Origin: Epiperipatus broadwayi
Lineage: Eukaryota; Onychophora; Udeonychophora; Euonychophora; Peripatidae
DNA length: 64,000 bases
Assembly: GCA_028023455.1 (NCBI GenBank)
Contig: JAQFVV010012396.1
Span: 2,920,156-2,984,155 of the forward strand
Reading direction: 5' to 3'
Shown here: in pieces, positions 45,600-59,329 of the stretch
How the letters are laid out: the number at the start of each line of letters is the position of its first letter
How positions within the stretch are numbered: position 1 is the first letter of the stretch
Translations under genes and position numbers: made by a program
The notes under the pieces: model-generated
What the model was told of the DNA's origin: nothing
What the model saw: only the letters and a program-made list of their open reading frames with translations
Databases searched by the model: none

Positions 45600-48500
45600 A
45601 ATATATAATTATAATCACTTGATCTAGCTCAGATAAATAACTATGTTTATCTAAAATGTATCTAAATTAATAATAACTATATTTTTAAGAATATCAATGA
45701 TAAAATTAACTTAATTAATAAATAATAATATAGTTCTGGTTTATAAAATGAAATAAATGAATATCTAATCAAATCATGAGACTATGAAATGAGTTTACAA
45801 GTGGCAGAGCGAATACATTAAGACAATCTCCCACTGGATATCACCTTAATGGCATAAGAATACTATCCTTATTCCTATTACTTAAATACCACATTTATAG
45901 TACTCCTACGTCTTTAATCAAAACTAATTAAGTAAATTACCTTTAACAAATTAATTTAAATATCTTTCTCAAAACTAATTTAACTCAAATTATCTCAGGT
46001 TTTCTTAAAATAATGATAAATTAATTATAACTTTTGTAATCAAGTATGATAAGGGATTTAATATCATTCCTAACTACAATTTAATAATATTAATAATAAC
46101 AAATAGTAATACTAATCATTAATCTACAATTCACTCTCCTATCTTTCTATTTATAATGTTATTCTTGTATATCTCATAATAAAATTGTAATATAATTCTC
46201 TATTATCCATATGGCATCTTAAATAAATATATTTAGTATGATATTATTATCTGAGAATATGTTGCAATCATTACTAAGATAATTTAATGTAAATCTTTGG
46301 TGATTATTCCATGACCATCATAATAATATCATAAGTAAAACTTCTTAAATAAAATATATCAATACAATATAACTCCTAAATAAAATTTTATTTATGATGT
46401 GCAAATATTATGTCTTCATTATAATTATCTGTGATTATGTAATTGTGATGTGAAGAAATTGAGTCAACACCAAGACTTATAAAACAATTTAACAATTTTA
46501 TTAACAAACTTAACAATAAAATTATTTACATTCTAATAGAATTCTATTTATTCCTATTCAGGTACTTCTCCAATACAAATTAAATGACTTAAAATATAAG
46601 ATACAGAACATTTCTTCAATAAAATATTTCTTATTTTTTAAAATATCACTATATAACCTTTTTATTATAGTTATTCGATATTATTAATTTATAGGTTTTA
46701 AATAAAAAAAAAATATAGGTAATACTTTTACTATGAACTTATCCTTGTTATTTAGTTTTTTAAAAATTATTTATTATTCTGTATAGTCATTTTTCAATAA
46801 TATTCATGTGAACAACCTTAATTCATAGCATACCATCAAACTAAGCTACTTACTAATTATTACTTTAAACTTTAAATATCATGGATATATTAGTGTGTTG
46901 TTATAAACTTATTTTTTGTAAAACTTATGACTACTTTCATTCATTCAACACGATTCAGTTTATTACATTTAATCATAAATAAAAATATGCATTATAAGTA
47001 TGTCTTTTTTTAAAAATTCTTAATAATTAAGTAATATCATTATAAATTTTTTTAAATTGTTAACTATTTATTTTCTAAAAAAAATCAATATCATTTTTAA
47101 CTATAAAAGTTTTATGATTCTTTCACTGATGAAATTATGTTTTTATAATTTTTACACTTATTATAATCTAAGCAACATAACTTATCTTATCCAATTTAAC
47201 AATTCTCTATTTCCAAACTTATTTATTATTTCCAATTTTTAAACAACCATCTTTTACAATGTAATCCAATAAATTTCTATAACACATAAACTAGTAGGCA
47301 TATGGGGTAAACTATAACTTCAACTTAACCTTTTATCAACTAACCATCATGGGCACAGTGTACATGAACTGAGGTATAAAATATTTGTTTAATAACCTCT
47401 TCTACCAAGTATAATGTCCAAGCTATTCATTCAGCACTATGGCACATTAAGCTTTAACACATAGAAAAATAAACACTGCCATGAATATAAACAAGATATA
47501 GGTCTATGTTAGCTATACTTGTATAAACATCAATATAGTATATTCTTCTTCCCATATAAATAAACCCTACATACAATATTATCCTGGTCTTATATAACCT
47601 AATACTAAGATATTAGCATTTAAAGTTCACCAATTTACATCACTAAATTCATCTTTTCATTTCTATAATAACAAATAAATTCATTTTTTGAATAACAGTC
47701 TAACTAACTAATAAGACAAGATTATTTCATTCTTTAATAGTTCTCAAACTTTAGCACAAACAATCAGAATCAGTGTCCTATTTTTAACACTTTAAATTAT
47801 TCAACAAAACATCCACTTCAGTTTTAATAGAATCATATACTTATATTTCTTTTATGTTTAAATATCTTTACGATATCATTAAAATTATGCATATTCTTAA
47901 ATAACTAAACAAATGATAAATTATGTGTAGGTGTGTGTTTTATATACGCATCCATCCGTACAAAATAACAAACACATTTTAAAACTATTAATAATTTACA
48001 TTATTACCATAAGTAATTTCGGTTGGCAATTACTTAGTGATGTCATCTGGAGTACGATCTAAATAAACATTTTTTTACAATAAATTTTAATTACTAAGTT
48101 AGTAAATAATTTAATGTTTTCTGTTTCTACGCTATATTTATACTATGAATAAATATTACTATAATTGTGTTAGTAAAAAAATTAATTTTAAAACCATATT
48201 TACAATAATTTTATTAGAATTTCTTACGATGAAATGTTCTTTTCTTGATAATAAGTTCATTACAGGAAGTATCTTTTCTCCTGGTAAAAAAAAAAACTTT
48301 AATACACACTTTTGACGTCAATAATCACGCATGCTCCGGTTCTTAACGTTGTAATATATAATCCAAACCGACAGTTCAAGTTAAATACGGTACGTTTACT
48401 TTTATTCTATAAGACTTACACTAATGTAATTAATATTTTTCTTATCTCCAAAACTTTAAACAGGTATTGTTAGGTAAATATCTAATTTTAAATACTCTTC

Positions 48501-50210
48501 GTCAAGATAATTTTCCAAATTCTTGTAACTTTTCCACATTTAATGAGGTTTAATATCTTCTGATACAACCAATACTTCTCCCAATATTTTCAAATAACTT
48601 AAATTATTTTCCCAAATAATTTAAATAAACTTTTGTATGACCCGCATGCCTTAATGACTAACTTGTAATATTTTTTAAAATAGGATATAAGTCATATACT
48701 CGCAAATGATCTCATATTTTCTAGGAAAAATTCCAATTTTAAAATATTTCCAATATTTCTTTAGAAAGAAATATCTCCACGTTCTAAAATAATTGTTCGG
48801 TCAAATTTAAAAGTTTTTTTCCTTCAAAAGTATTTTTCCATTGTATTTTAAATAAATTTTCTTCATAAAATACATTATCTCATTTAACTTTATATCTTTT
48901 AATGAAATTTTTTTTTTTATATATATTTTTTCCGTGACGTTCTTTTTATGAAATTTAGTCGTAAATCAATACGACTTATCAACATAGGCAAAATTATATA
49001 CTTTATACGATAATAATATTTGAATACCTCCATTAAATTTTTTATATTTAGTGATGACTTCTTCATGTTTAAGTTGATGACAAATTGAACAAAGCAGGTT
49101 GGCAAAGTAAGGAATAATTTAATTTTTTAGCAAAACATTTCTATATCCCACGAGCTTATAATAATAGACTACTGTACTTTTACAAAAATTGAATTTAAAT
49201 AAAATGGATTATTACACTACTAAATACTTTACCAAAATTGTAGAAAATATTAATGATGTTATAATAGTACGTCGGTAGAATGAGATAACAGCTCAGTAAT
49301 CGTCTGCCAAAATGTAAACAGCTCTTAAATACTCCAGCTGATTCCAATTTTAATTGGTCCGTTAAACAATCCTGGCCTCAAATTATCCGGGACCACGAAC
49401 ATTGGTTTAAAGTTGAAGTTAATAATAATTTACTAAATATTTATTTTTTATTATATTATTCAATTCTTACTTAATTTTCACATTTTATTTTCACTTACTA
49501 AAGACTCTAAAATAATCTTTAAAAATCACATTTCAATATTTATTACCATTTCTACCTTTATTTTGAACTTAACGTATTTATTTTCAACAAAAAACATAAA
49601 TCTGATTTTATTTATTATATTCACTATTAAAATACAATTTAACATTTATAACAGATAATATTATTCTATTTTCAAACACAGGTGTGTGTCACGTGATTTA
49701 CAAAAGTAAATAAGGCGCTAATAATTTAAAGACTAAAATAATAATTTAATTTATAAAATGTTACATAATCACTATTATAGCACAATTTTAAAATAATTAT
49801 TTTAAAATTATAAAACCAAAAAAAAATACACTTTTCTTCCACATTATTATTTTTTAATCAAATGATTTTAAAAATATAGCCATTAAATACAATTATTATT
49901 ACTAAATCTATTCGTTTAACTTTAAAGCATTACTTTTAAAATTTACCCTAATTATTATTTATAAGACTTATTAAATCAGTATTTATTATGGCCAATTCTC
50001 CCAAACATACAATCTTATAATGATTTTTAGTTAACTGTTTTCTTACAAATACCAACCCAACACTATACATCAATTATTTTACTTGCCTTAACTAAATTAT
50101 TGAAAGATTATTAACACACAACATACATCACCCCTTATCCAACTTCAAAATTTAAAATTTTTCAGTAGATTATTAGAAATAATCCATTTTAACCTAAACA
50201 AAAGGGTACA
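45600..50210. other. G-poor, C-rich strand-skewed block with no gene
   Basis: From just right of the (AT)n tract to just left of the Penelope fragment the plus strand has far more C than G, visible line by line (for example 50041-50160). The skew persists for about 4.6 kb, unlike the neighbouring DNA. GC-richer islands lie at about 47300-47460, 48300-48420 and 49260-49420. The last, on the minus strand, reads GGAGTATTTAAGAGCTGTTT and so on, with a TATA-like word. I could not read polymerase or gag motifs on either strand. A degraded element transcribed from the minus strand, or a transcription- or replication-linked skew, would both fit. Confidence 0.4.
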
Positions 50211-50252
50211 ATATATATATAATATTTAATGTTTTCATGGTTGTATGATGTA

Positions 50253-50452
50253 GATAAATTATTTTTTTGGGTAAAATCATGTATTACTTTCTATTATATA
50301 CTAATATTTCGATGAACTAGCATCTGCCATTGTCAAGGTAAACTCTTGAAAGAAAATTTGTTCGATCTCAAACTGTAATGTGACTGAGTGCGAGATGAAG
50401 CATGAGACTCATCTTAAAATAGTTTAGTATTCAGAATATGAGGTTTATCAAA
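50253..50452 (-). repeat. Left inverted arm of the Penelope fragment
   Basis: Reverse complement of 51345-51540. Matching words, read on the minus strand, are GATAAACCTCATATTCTGAA, TCTCATGCTTCATC, GAGTTTACCTTGACAATGGC, ATGCTAGTT and ACCCAAAAAAATAATTTAT. It includes the last coding codons of the endonuclease region plus the 3' non-coding end. Confidence 0.85.
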
Positions 50453-51344
50453 AAAATAATTTTTAAAAAATATGGTTTATTAAAATATTAAAATATTTTA
50501 TTAAAATATGCTTATTAAAACATTTTTTCTAGATGTTTTAATTACAAGAAAATGTGATGAAACATTATCAATATCAGTTTATAGAAAATCCACCCATACA
50601 ACAGATATCTTAATTTCAATTCTCATCATAATCCTGCTCAAATTTTTTCTATACCAAAAAATCTTTTGACTAGAGCTTATAATTTATCTGATAAAAATTA
50701 TCTTTCTCAAGAAATAGAACTTATAAAAAATATTCTACTTTCTAATGATTATAATCATATGTAAGGCTTTACATAGCATTGGTACTAAAAGAAAAAAAGA
50801 GAATAGAATTGACAATTTATCATTTAATAGAGTGATTTTACCTTATATTAAAGGGGTTACTAATAAAATCAGTAGAAGACTATCTTGTTTTAATATAAAG
50901 ACTACTTTTTCTACTGACAAGAAAATTGGTGATTTTTTACATAAACCTAAAGACAGAATATTTTTGGAACACTAAGAAATTTATGAAATTCCATGTTTGC
51001 AGTTCTCAAGAAGCTATGTAGGTCAGTCTAATAGATGAATAAATGTCAGAATTAAGGAACATAAAAATGCTTTTAATCAAAAAATTAACACATCAGTTTT
51101 TACTTCCCATTTTTTAGAAATTTGTCACAAACCTGACTTTGACAATGAAAAAAATCCTTGCTAATTTGGAGATATAAAATATGAGAACCATAAGAGAGTC
51201 AATTGAAATATTAAAGAGACCTACTGGTTTAAATAGGGCTGATGAAGCACAACATATTCCAGCCATATGGAAACCTCTCATTTTATCTATATCTTCTAAT
51301 ATTGACTTTAAATTAATGGGTGGTAAAACTAAGGGGGATATACT

Positions 51345-51540
51345 TTTTGATAAACCTCATATTCTGAATACTAAACTATTTCAAGCTGATTCTCATGCTT
51401 CATCTTGCATTCAGTCACATCATTTGAGATCGAAAACATTTTTTTCAAGAGTTTACCTTGACAATGGCTGATGCTAGTTTGTCAAAATATCGGTATATAA
51501 TAAAAAATAATACACTGCTTTACCCAAAAAATAATTTATA
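51345..51540 (+). repeat. Right inverted arm of the Penelope fragment
   Basis: Holds the C-terminal codons and the 3' end of the fragment. It contains ACCTTGACAATGGCTGATGC, TAGTTTGTCAAAATATCGG (51455-51492), in which TTGACAA can pair with TTGTCAA. It ends with ACCCAAAAAATAATTTA near 51540. Confidence 0.85.
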
Positions 51541-54432
51541 TATGTATGTATAAAATAATTATTAAGTTAACTAATATCACTAACCAAGATTTAAAACATA
51601 GAGATAACCTAAGGCTAAGTCATATCTCAGCAATTAAACATGAAAGAAATAAAATGAAAAATCAATTACATAATTATTAATTATGATGTATTCAATAATA
51701 ATCAAATACAAAATTGTGAAATGAAATAGTAATTTAACACATGCTAATTATTGGAAGTCAATTCCACTATAAAATCTAAATCAACTAATTTCCAAATCAG
51801 TTCCCTTTTTTACAAATGCATTAGTCACTACATATATTTATTTTGCTGCATTCAAATACTGAACACATCAGAAAGATGGATCAATAGTTTGGATGAATTT
51901 TCCTTGTTTATAAAATCTTTGTTAGCAGAGAACTCTAATATCACTCAAGTAAAAAGTAAACAAATTACTCTTTAATATCATCAATAATAATTTCAGAAGC
52001 AAAATTATCTTTAATATAATTAAAAAAATCCTTAATGATATCATTCTAAACTTGAATTCCAAGGAAGACAAATATTAAATATATTTATATATCTAAATAA
52101 TTTTATTTTAAAAAGATATTAAGTTATAGAAAATGTATTGTGAGTAAACACATTTTGCCATAGGTCCAAATGCTATTGTTGTAAACTAAAGCAGTGTAAA
52201 TATTCATTCCTACTGAAATACCTAAATATATATATAATCTATATAATTCAATATCCAACTTTGATTTACAGCAAGATAATTTAAGAAAGGGATGTCAATG
52301 TCATGTGAGAGGAATATTTATGAAACAATGGAATATACCGATTGCCTCATCAATGATTGATGATCAGAAATAAAAGAACTTTATTCCTAATATACATTGC
52401 TACTTACATTTTGAAAAATGAATAGGATGATATAAACTTTAAATACATCATATTGTTTTTGTGTATCAACATCTATAAATATTTAATTTTATTTCCTTTA
52501 CTCTTGAAACATACTTACTTTGGAATAATCCATTTTGGAAAATAATTAGACAACAAATGGAAAAATATCATTAGGTTAAATATTTTTTTGATTTAACAAA
52601 ATTTAGATCTTCCTTAAGCAGTGACTTGACCAGGTTAGTAAATAAACTTAATATGAAGGTAAGATTTTATTGTTCTTCATATTAAATTCATTCACTTATG
52701 ACAAGAGAGAATTCTTGTTTATTATTAAGTTAATTTATTAATATTTGTTTATTTATTATTCAGTATAAATGACTAATATCCTTGGATGAAAGATCGTTTC
52801 TTTTAATGATAGGGACTATACATAGATGGGAGATCTTATAAAAATGGAATTCCCTCAAAAGGATGATATTAGAAATATCTTCATTTATATTTATATTGTT
52901 TAATTTAAATTCAGTTAGTTAGTGTTCATAAAATGCTATTTATTTTTGTAATCTATTAAATATTGTTTGTGCTATGATACATATCTACTATAGGATATGG
53001 GAAAGTATAATTTTAAAAAATATATACTAATATAGTAGAAATGTATTTAAACACTTGTAATTAAAAAAATTGTTATATAAAGATAAATTTAAATTGTTTT
53101 CAATTAATAAATATTGTTAAACTTATTTTAAATTTAAGGAGGTCTCTGATATATTTAAATTATTTCTTTTATTTTCATAATAAAATAAAATATACACACA
53201 TATACATAGCATCCTGACTTAAACATCATGATAACTTGGTTGGAAAGAATTTTGAGAATCTATCAAACTTATAAGTATTATTATTGCTATAGGATATCAA
53301 TTGACCCCTGAAGAGAGTTAAGTGTAAAATTAATCCTGAGTTCAAATACTGAGCATAATGTAATAGCAAAGAGAAGTGAAGATTGGATAAACTACTTAAG
53401 TTGTATCTGTATTGAATGTTTAAATATTAAATTATCATATTTGAAATAGATGAAATCATGGATTAGATTTTTATCACATCATTTATGGCATCCTACATGA
53501 AGACCCTACATCCAACTATAGTTAGATGTGTTCACCCTCATTCCTTAAGGGAATATGGACTGTTACAATTATGATTATATTTTTGCCACAGGAAAAATAA
53601 TTTTTGTAAAAATTATAATCCAGAAACTAATTGAGTGAATGCAATTAACTAATATAAACATTTTACAACTAATATTTGTTATTGTACATGATCAGAGTAT
53701 GTTACATATTGTGCTAAATAAAACTGGCATTTTAAAAATTTTGTAGTCATTAAAGATAAAAAATTTATTTCCATTGTGTATGTCAGAAGAGAAAGCACTG
53801 AATGTTTTATAAAATCACTGAATGGAATTTAAATAATATTCAACAGTCATATTTAAATTTTATAATCAAAACAATATTGTGTACTATATAATAAATAAAC
53901 TCTATAATACATTTTTAGCATAAATATTCCCATTTTATTTTTGAAATATATAAGTTTAGTGAAGTTACTATTTTATGATATCAACAGTTTTAAAAATGAC
54001 CATCATTTTTTTGTGAGCAATCTTGAAAAAATGATAGCTATGTTTTTTAAAAAAATTCAAATTTCAATTTTTTTAAAAAAAAAGTTGTAACAGTAAATAA
54101 TTGATTGTAAATAAAAATAATTGATACAAATTGGTAATGATCACTATTGCAAGTTTTTGCATAAATATCCATTGCTAACTAGGATAAAGATATATAAATA
54201 TTATAAATAAGTATATATTTATTTATTTATTTTATAGAATTCTTGAAAATGTCCATACAATATGGTTGAAACATAGGAAGAACAAATTTATGAATATATT
54301 GAAATAAAAAATGTTTTATAATAAATAAAACAAGATATAAACAAAAATAATGTGCAAAAATGATTTATCTTTTATATATTAAAATTAATGGGTCATATTT
54401 AGAAGAAAAATGTGAAATTCTTATTAATAATA
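51541..54432. other. AT-rich DNA with no recognised feature
   Basis: The 74-codon frame at 51751-51975 has no recognisable domain. A 20-bp near-perfect hairpin CATCCAACTATAGTTAGATG lies at 53509-53528. T- and A-rich runs occur near 54040-54120. Confidence 0.5.
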
Positions 54433-54577
54433 GAATAAGCCAGAAACTAGTCTGGGGATATTGGATGAGTAGGCACTAGATCCGGGATTTTATGCACAAG
54501 CCTTCTGGCATCCATTGATTACTCTAGCTTGCTGTGTGTGGCAAATATATATAGTGAGCGTTGCCTGTTTTAACAAC
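54433..54577 (-). repeat. Dispersed repeat D1, copy 2 (inverted)
   Basis: Reverse complement of 5084-5212, sharing CAGAAACTAGTCTGGGGATA, TTGGATGAGTAGGCACTAGA and TCTGGCATCCATTGATTACT. It extends to TTGCCTGTTTTAAC, corresponding to the AAACAGGCAAG start of copy 1. Confidence 0.75.
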
Positions 54578-54779
54578 AGTTATACACAAGCATAAGAGGT
54601 GGTCATGTGATGTTTATTGGCTTAATAATGGAATCATTAATGAGATACTAATTCATCAAATAAAAAAAGGTATTTAATTTTACAAAACATATGTGTTCAT
54701 GAATACACTCACATACTGTTTGTTGATTAATCAACATATTTTTCTTCTTTTATTCATTTATTTATTCATTTCTTTGATT

Positions 54780-55275
54780 CTGCATTTACAAATATATATC
54801 AATTTAAAAATATGTAATATAGGGAGCAAACAAGCTCATACTTAATAAGTGTGGTAAGAGAAAATATTTAAAATCTCTCTCTAGAATATTCTTATCCCCA
54901 GACCAAGTGGTTTTGAGCTTATGGCTCACCTCAGTAAGAAACTAGGACATTAGATACTAGATCCAAAATTTCAACTCAAAACCTAGCACATATTTAATAT
55001 GTAAGTACTGATATTTTTATGTCTGAAAATTTCAGATTTTCTTCTCAATAGTTATATATTAAATAAGTGCTGGGTTTTGAGTTGATATTTTGGATCTAGT
55101 GTCTTAATGTTCTAGTTCCTCACTGAGGTGAGCCATAACCTTGAAACCAATTAGTCTGGGGATAAGAATATTCTAGATAGAGGTTTTAAATATTTTCTCT
55201 TACCACACTTATTAAATAAGAGCTTGTTTGAGCTATTGGTACACTCCCTATATTACATATTTGTAAATACAAGCT
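54780..55275. repeat. Large foldback palindrome, inverted dimer of family P
   Basis: The arms of about 220 bp (54780-55005 and 55055-55275) align closely. They share TTACAAATATATATC / TTTGTAA ends, ATATGTAATATAGGGAG, AACAAGCTC, TAAGTGTGGTAAGAGAAAAT, AGAATATTCTTATCCCCAGA, GGCTCACCTCAGT and CTAGATCCAAAAT. The apex contains GTCTGAAAATTTCAGATTTT, which with its flank matches the monomer at 39885-40085. No coding frame or polymerase III box was recognised. Confidence 0.85.
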
Positions 55276-58200
55276 TTTAAAAGCAATGCCACATTATGTA
55301 TGACTTGCTTTATTGATTATATCAATTTAAAGTTGTATTAATTTTTTAGTTTTTAATTATAATTTCTTACATCAAATACATATGTATTTATCTACCTTTC
55401 TTATGACTTATTTCATGATTATCACAATATTTATTGAGATGGAGCTTAGCTATCTTAATATATAATTTATATGCAAATATTTAATGTTCACAAAGCACAA
55501 GCTTAATTTAAGTTTAATTTTGCTTTGTATAATTTCTATAGTATATATATGCATACATTAATAAATTTGTGTATTATGTGTGGGTTAGTTTAATTAGTTG
55601 TAAAATTTTTTTTTAAATAGTTACTTCATCTGTAAAAGATTTTTTCTTATATTACAGGAATAATATTTAATTCTAAAATTTTTATCAATTTCCAATTAGT
55701 TTTAATAATTAAAACATTTAAGAAAATATATTTCTTTTTTTTCATTAAGTATTGTTTCTGGTTTTAATAAAGTTATTTGTAAAACTCCAGATTGATATAA
55801 TTAAAAAATTGGTAAATCCATTAAATCAAAAATTGCTGGCTTATCTAGGTTTTAAAAAATGCAATCTCTGGCTTGCTAATTGGGAACATTCTTACAGTTC
55901 TTGAATGGGCTTATCAATTAAATTTAAGTCTATAAAAAGATTAGTTGAAAATACTTACATTCTTATCATTTACTTATTCACTCTACTTGCTCTATTCTTC
56001 ATTTTGTTTCAGTCTGTGCTACATTATAATTTCAACAGTAATTCTGCTTCTATTTTGCCATATGATGAATTCAGAACTTTTTCCAGTGACCAATGTTTAA
56101 AATTATGTGCTACTAAAGCACTCGAAAAATGAACTCCATTCTCCAGTATAAATTTGTTTCATCATGCATCCTTGCCTGATAATTAACCATCATCATAAGC
56201 CAACTACTACCATAAAAGAGTTTGTAAAAGAAATTGCACTATTCCATGCTAAAAAAGTGTTTTTAAGACAAACTCTAATATCTGATCAAAGAAACTACGA
56301 AAGAAGAAGTGGGAACTAATATGTACATATACATTTATATAAATCACTCTTACTAGGAAATAATAACTCTTACTAATTCATCTCTGGACTTAAAGATAAA
56401 CTTTTTTACATGAACTGTTACTAAGACATTACCTATAAGCCAATGTTATATAAAAAAGAGTATCATTTTATACTTCTAATTTTATCTATTGTATAATTAT
56501 TTTTATAATATTCATGTATTATTATATATTTTTGTGTATATTATTATTAGTAATGTTTCTCTATAACCCCTATTGTAGTTGTCAGTTGGTAATTTTCATT
56601 TAATAAGTTATTTCTAAAATTAATATTTTTCCCATTCATAAAGTTTAAAAAACAAAAATTATTTGAAAAAAACTTTGACTTTTGTGTTGTTATTTACAAT
56701 ACAAGTTTTCTAAAGAAAAGTTTTAAAGAAATAAATAGTTCGTGTAAAAGATCTAATTTGATTTTTTTATGGCGTCTAGTTTTATTGATAATCAATAATA
56801 TCATAGTGAATTTAGAATCATCATTACATATTTGTATTTGACTTACATAATGTGTGTATCTATTATATATATAAATCATTAAGTTCTTTAAATCATTGGT
56901 GGATGCTTGTTGTTCTATGTCATATGTATCTAAAAGTAAATAAATAGAGATGCATGTGTGTGCTTATATATATATCAAATAAAATTTTATTATATGTTTG
57001 GTCCATCATTTATTTTTCTGATTACCAATGTAGATAGGCAGGTTTTGATATTTTTCCATTGGGTAAAGTTACCTTTTCTTTCCATGCGCATTTATATATT
57101 ATTATTATGTGTTCAACTCTGTGATTTATTTACTGCTTAAAATTTGCAGTCCTTACTGATTTTCACTTTGAATAAAGTGCTTTTTGTTCCCCTTGCCTTT
57201 AAGTTTTTCCTTTTTAACCCATGTTATTTGTGAACAAATTATTATAACTCCTTATTTTGGTGGGATCCAATGCACAGCATATAGGTTTTACTTTATAATC
57301 GTTAGTGCATGTGAGTTTGTATAATAATTAAACCTGCTAACTATTGATTGCATATTAATATTATTGCAGATATATATGTGTACATATCTGGAAATGGTTG
57401 AGTCTTTGTAAAATTAAAGAATTATTAATATTGTAAAATGTAACATTGAGGGGAAGATTAATTTAATATAAACTGTCAGCTGTCAGAATTTAAAGAGTTA
57501 ATTACTATTTAAACCATATCAAGTTTTAACTAACTTTAGTATTGAAACACAAACATTGTTTTATATTAGTTGGTGTATTGTTAATAAATATTGATTTGTC
57601 AATTGTTAGATTTGTCCAGAATTTTGTTTATTTTTGTCTACAATGCCAATTGTATTTTTTTCAAGAATCTATTGGAAATTATACATATATTGTACAAGTA
57701 TACATTACTTACACATACATATAATCAATATATGTATACATTATATTTTCATTTATATTATATTTATGAAAATAAATATATAACATAGTAAATTCGTATT
57801 TTTCATTCTTTAAAATAAAAAACCATTGTTGAAATACTAATTCATTAATAAAGACAATTGACAAGATGATAACCTTTAAGTTCAAATGCAATTTATCAGT
57901 GAATTAAAAAAATGAAATTAACTCAATGATTTAGTATAGAATTGTAATATCACAATATATAATATGATATGCTTTAGCAAGCTCATGCAACTATAAATAG
58001 GAAAAATAAAATAATTTAAAAAAGAAGATAACAGATTCTATCTTTTCAGCAATATCGTCACAAGGACTTATATTGTGTTCAATTTAAAGAAGAGTGTATA
58101 GGATAAAATCCATATTTTTGAATGATTTAATAAGAAAGCTTATTAGAAGAAATTTCTAATATTTCTTAAAGAAAAGTAATTTTTAAATTACTTAATTTGA

Positions 58201-59329
58201 ATATTTTTTGTATTATAAAGATCGTTCTAATTGGAGTTCTAAATATAAAGATCGTTTCAAGAAAAAAAAACATTTTACAAAAACTACAAGTAAATTAATT
58301 TAATCAACTTTATATTATAAAAAAAAAAAGCAAAGTGAATAGAACCCCAATTTTATTATAGGATATATAAAATGCGCTTGTCTAATCAAATATATATATA
58401 TATATGTGAGTAACAAATTTTGCCAAATGCCTTTAAAATTATATATAAGCTATATCTTCAATATGGAATTATAATTGCCAATAAAAGAACTGTGTAGAAA
58501 AGATGTTGTCTATATACAAGAAAAAAATTAAACATCAACATGAGATCTCATATTATCTTCTTCAATGCATAATAACCAAGGAATGAAAAATTTTATCTTC
58601 AAAGGATTTTAATTCGTGAATTCTAGGAACATCTAGGACTATTTCATTAATTATCACTTTAAAAAATTACAATTGGTGAACATTAATCTCATTTCCTTTA
58701 TCATTAAATTCATTTCATTGAAGAAATAAATAAGAGAAGATCAATAATTGAAAATATTTTTATTTTAATTTTTTATATTTAATAAAAATTTAGATATGGG
58801 ATAAGAAATATTAACATGGGAAAGGCATATAAATATATTAAATGGATAGAGTGAATTTAGAGGTAAGAAATTAAATTATTCTTTAATTTACATATTTTGT
58901 GTTTATGACATGACAATACTTTGTACTAATTCAAATAGTTTATTAACCATTGTTTATTATAGTTGAATAGATGATTAACATTGGTATGAAATATGTTTAT
59001 ATATTGTAATGGGATGGGGGAGGGGTGGAAGAGTATAAAAAATGGAATGAATGAAGTGAATGTAGGGTAATGGAAAAACATCATCAACCCCAGTAAATAC
59101 AAAATCAATTATTTAAAAATTTGCAAAGTATATAATTATAAATATATTTAAGAGAAACATGAGATCAAGAGATCTCTGAGAACATTGAGAGATCAGCCAG
59201 CTAACTCAGAAGATCAACTAAAATCCACCAGCATTATCATTTAAAAAAATAAGTACAAGTAAATACCTGAGAGAAATAACCATCCATCATCATCTTTGAC
59301 GGGAATAAACAAATCAATACAATAAATCA
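55276..59329. other. AT-rich DNA with chance frames, nothing recognised
   Basis: A less AT-biased stretch at 55840-56300 includes the 75-codon frame 55905-56132 with a hydrophobic segment (YILIIYLFTLLALFFILF). I recognise no protein and see no flanking relic. Overlapping 60-65-codon frames at 57542-57891 are Tyr/Ile/Phe-rich chance frames. Confidence 0.45.

Larger units (their letters stand above)
50253..51540 (+). mobile_element. Penelope-like element fragment with inverted terminal repeats
   Basis: From 50527 the plus strand reads FLDVLITRK, then LSISVYRKSTHTTD (about 50562-50605). After a frameshift come VILPYIKGVTNKISRRL and NIKTTF (about 50832-50915). A GIY-YIG-type endonuclease follows: IPCLQFSRSYVGQSNR*INV with RIKEH (about 50988-51063). 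After a further shift, RTIRESIEILKRPTGLNR (from 51184) leads to a stop at 51472. The upstream reverse transcriptase is missing. The right-hand 190 bp (51345-51540) recurs inverted on the left (50253-50452), so the coding fragment is bracketed by an inverted repeat, a layout known for PLEs, whose terminal repeats may be direct or inverted. The left copy reads the C-terminal codons backwards. Arms differ by small indels and substitutions. Confidence 0.85.

Noticed and set aside
53509-53528. Short 20-bp hairpin considered as a regulatory site or terminator
   Set aside because: Too short and isolated to support a function in AT-rich eukaryotic DNA.
55905-56132. 75-codon frame with a hydrophobic segment, considered as a small membrane protein
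   Set aside because: The start is unsupported, no homologous neighbour or splice context is seen, and hydrophobic runs are common in chance frames of this composition.
57542-57891. Three overlapping 60-65-codon frames on both strands
   Set aside because: Overlap on both strands and Tyr/Ile/Phe-rich content mark chance frames in TATA-rich DNA.
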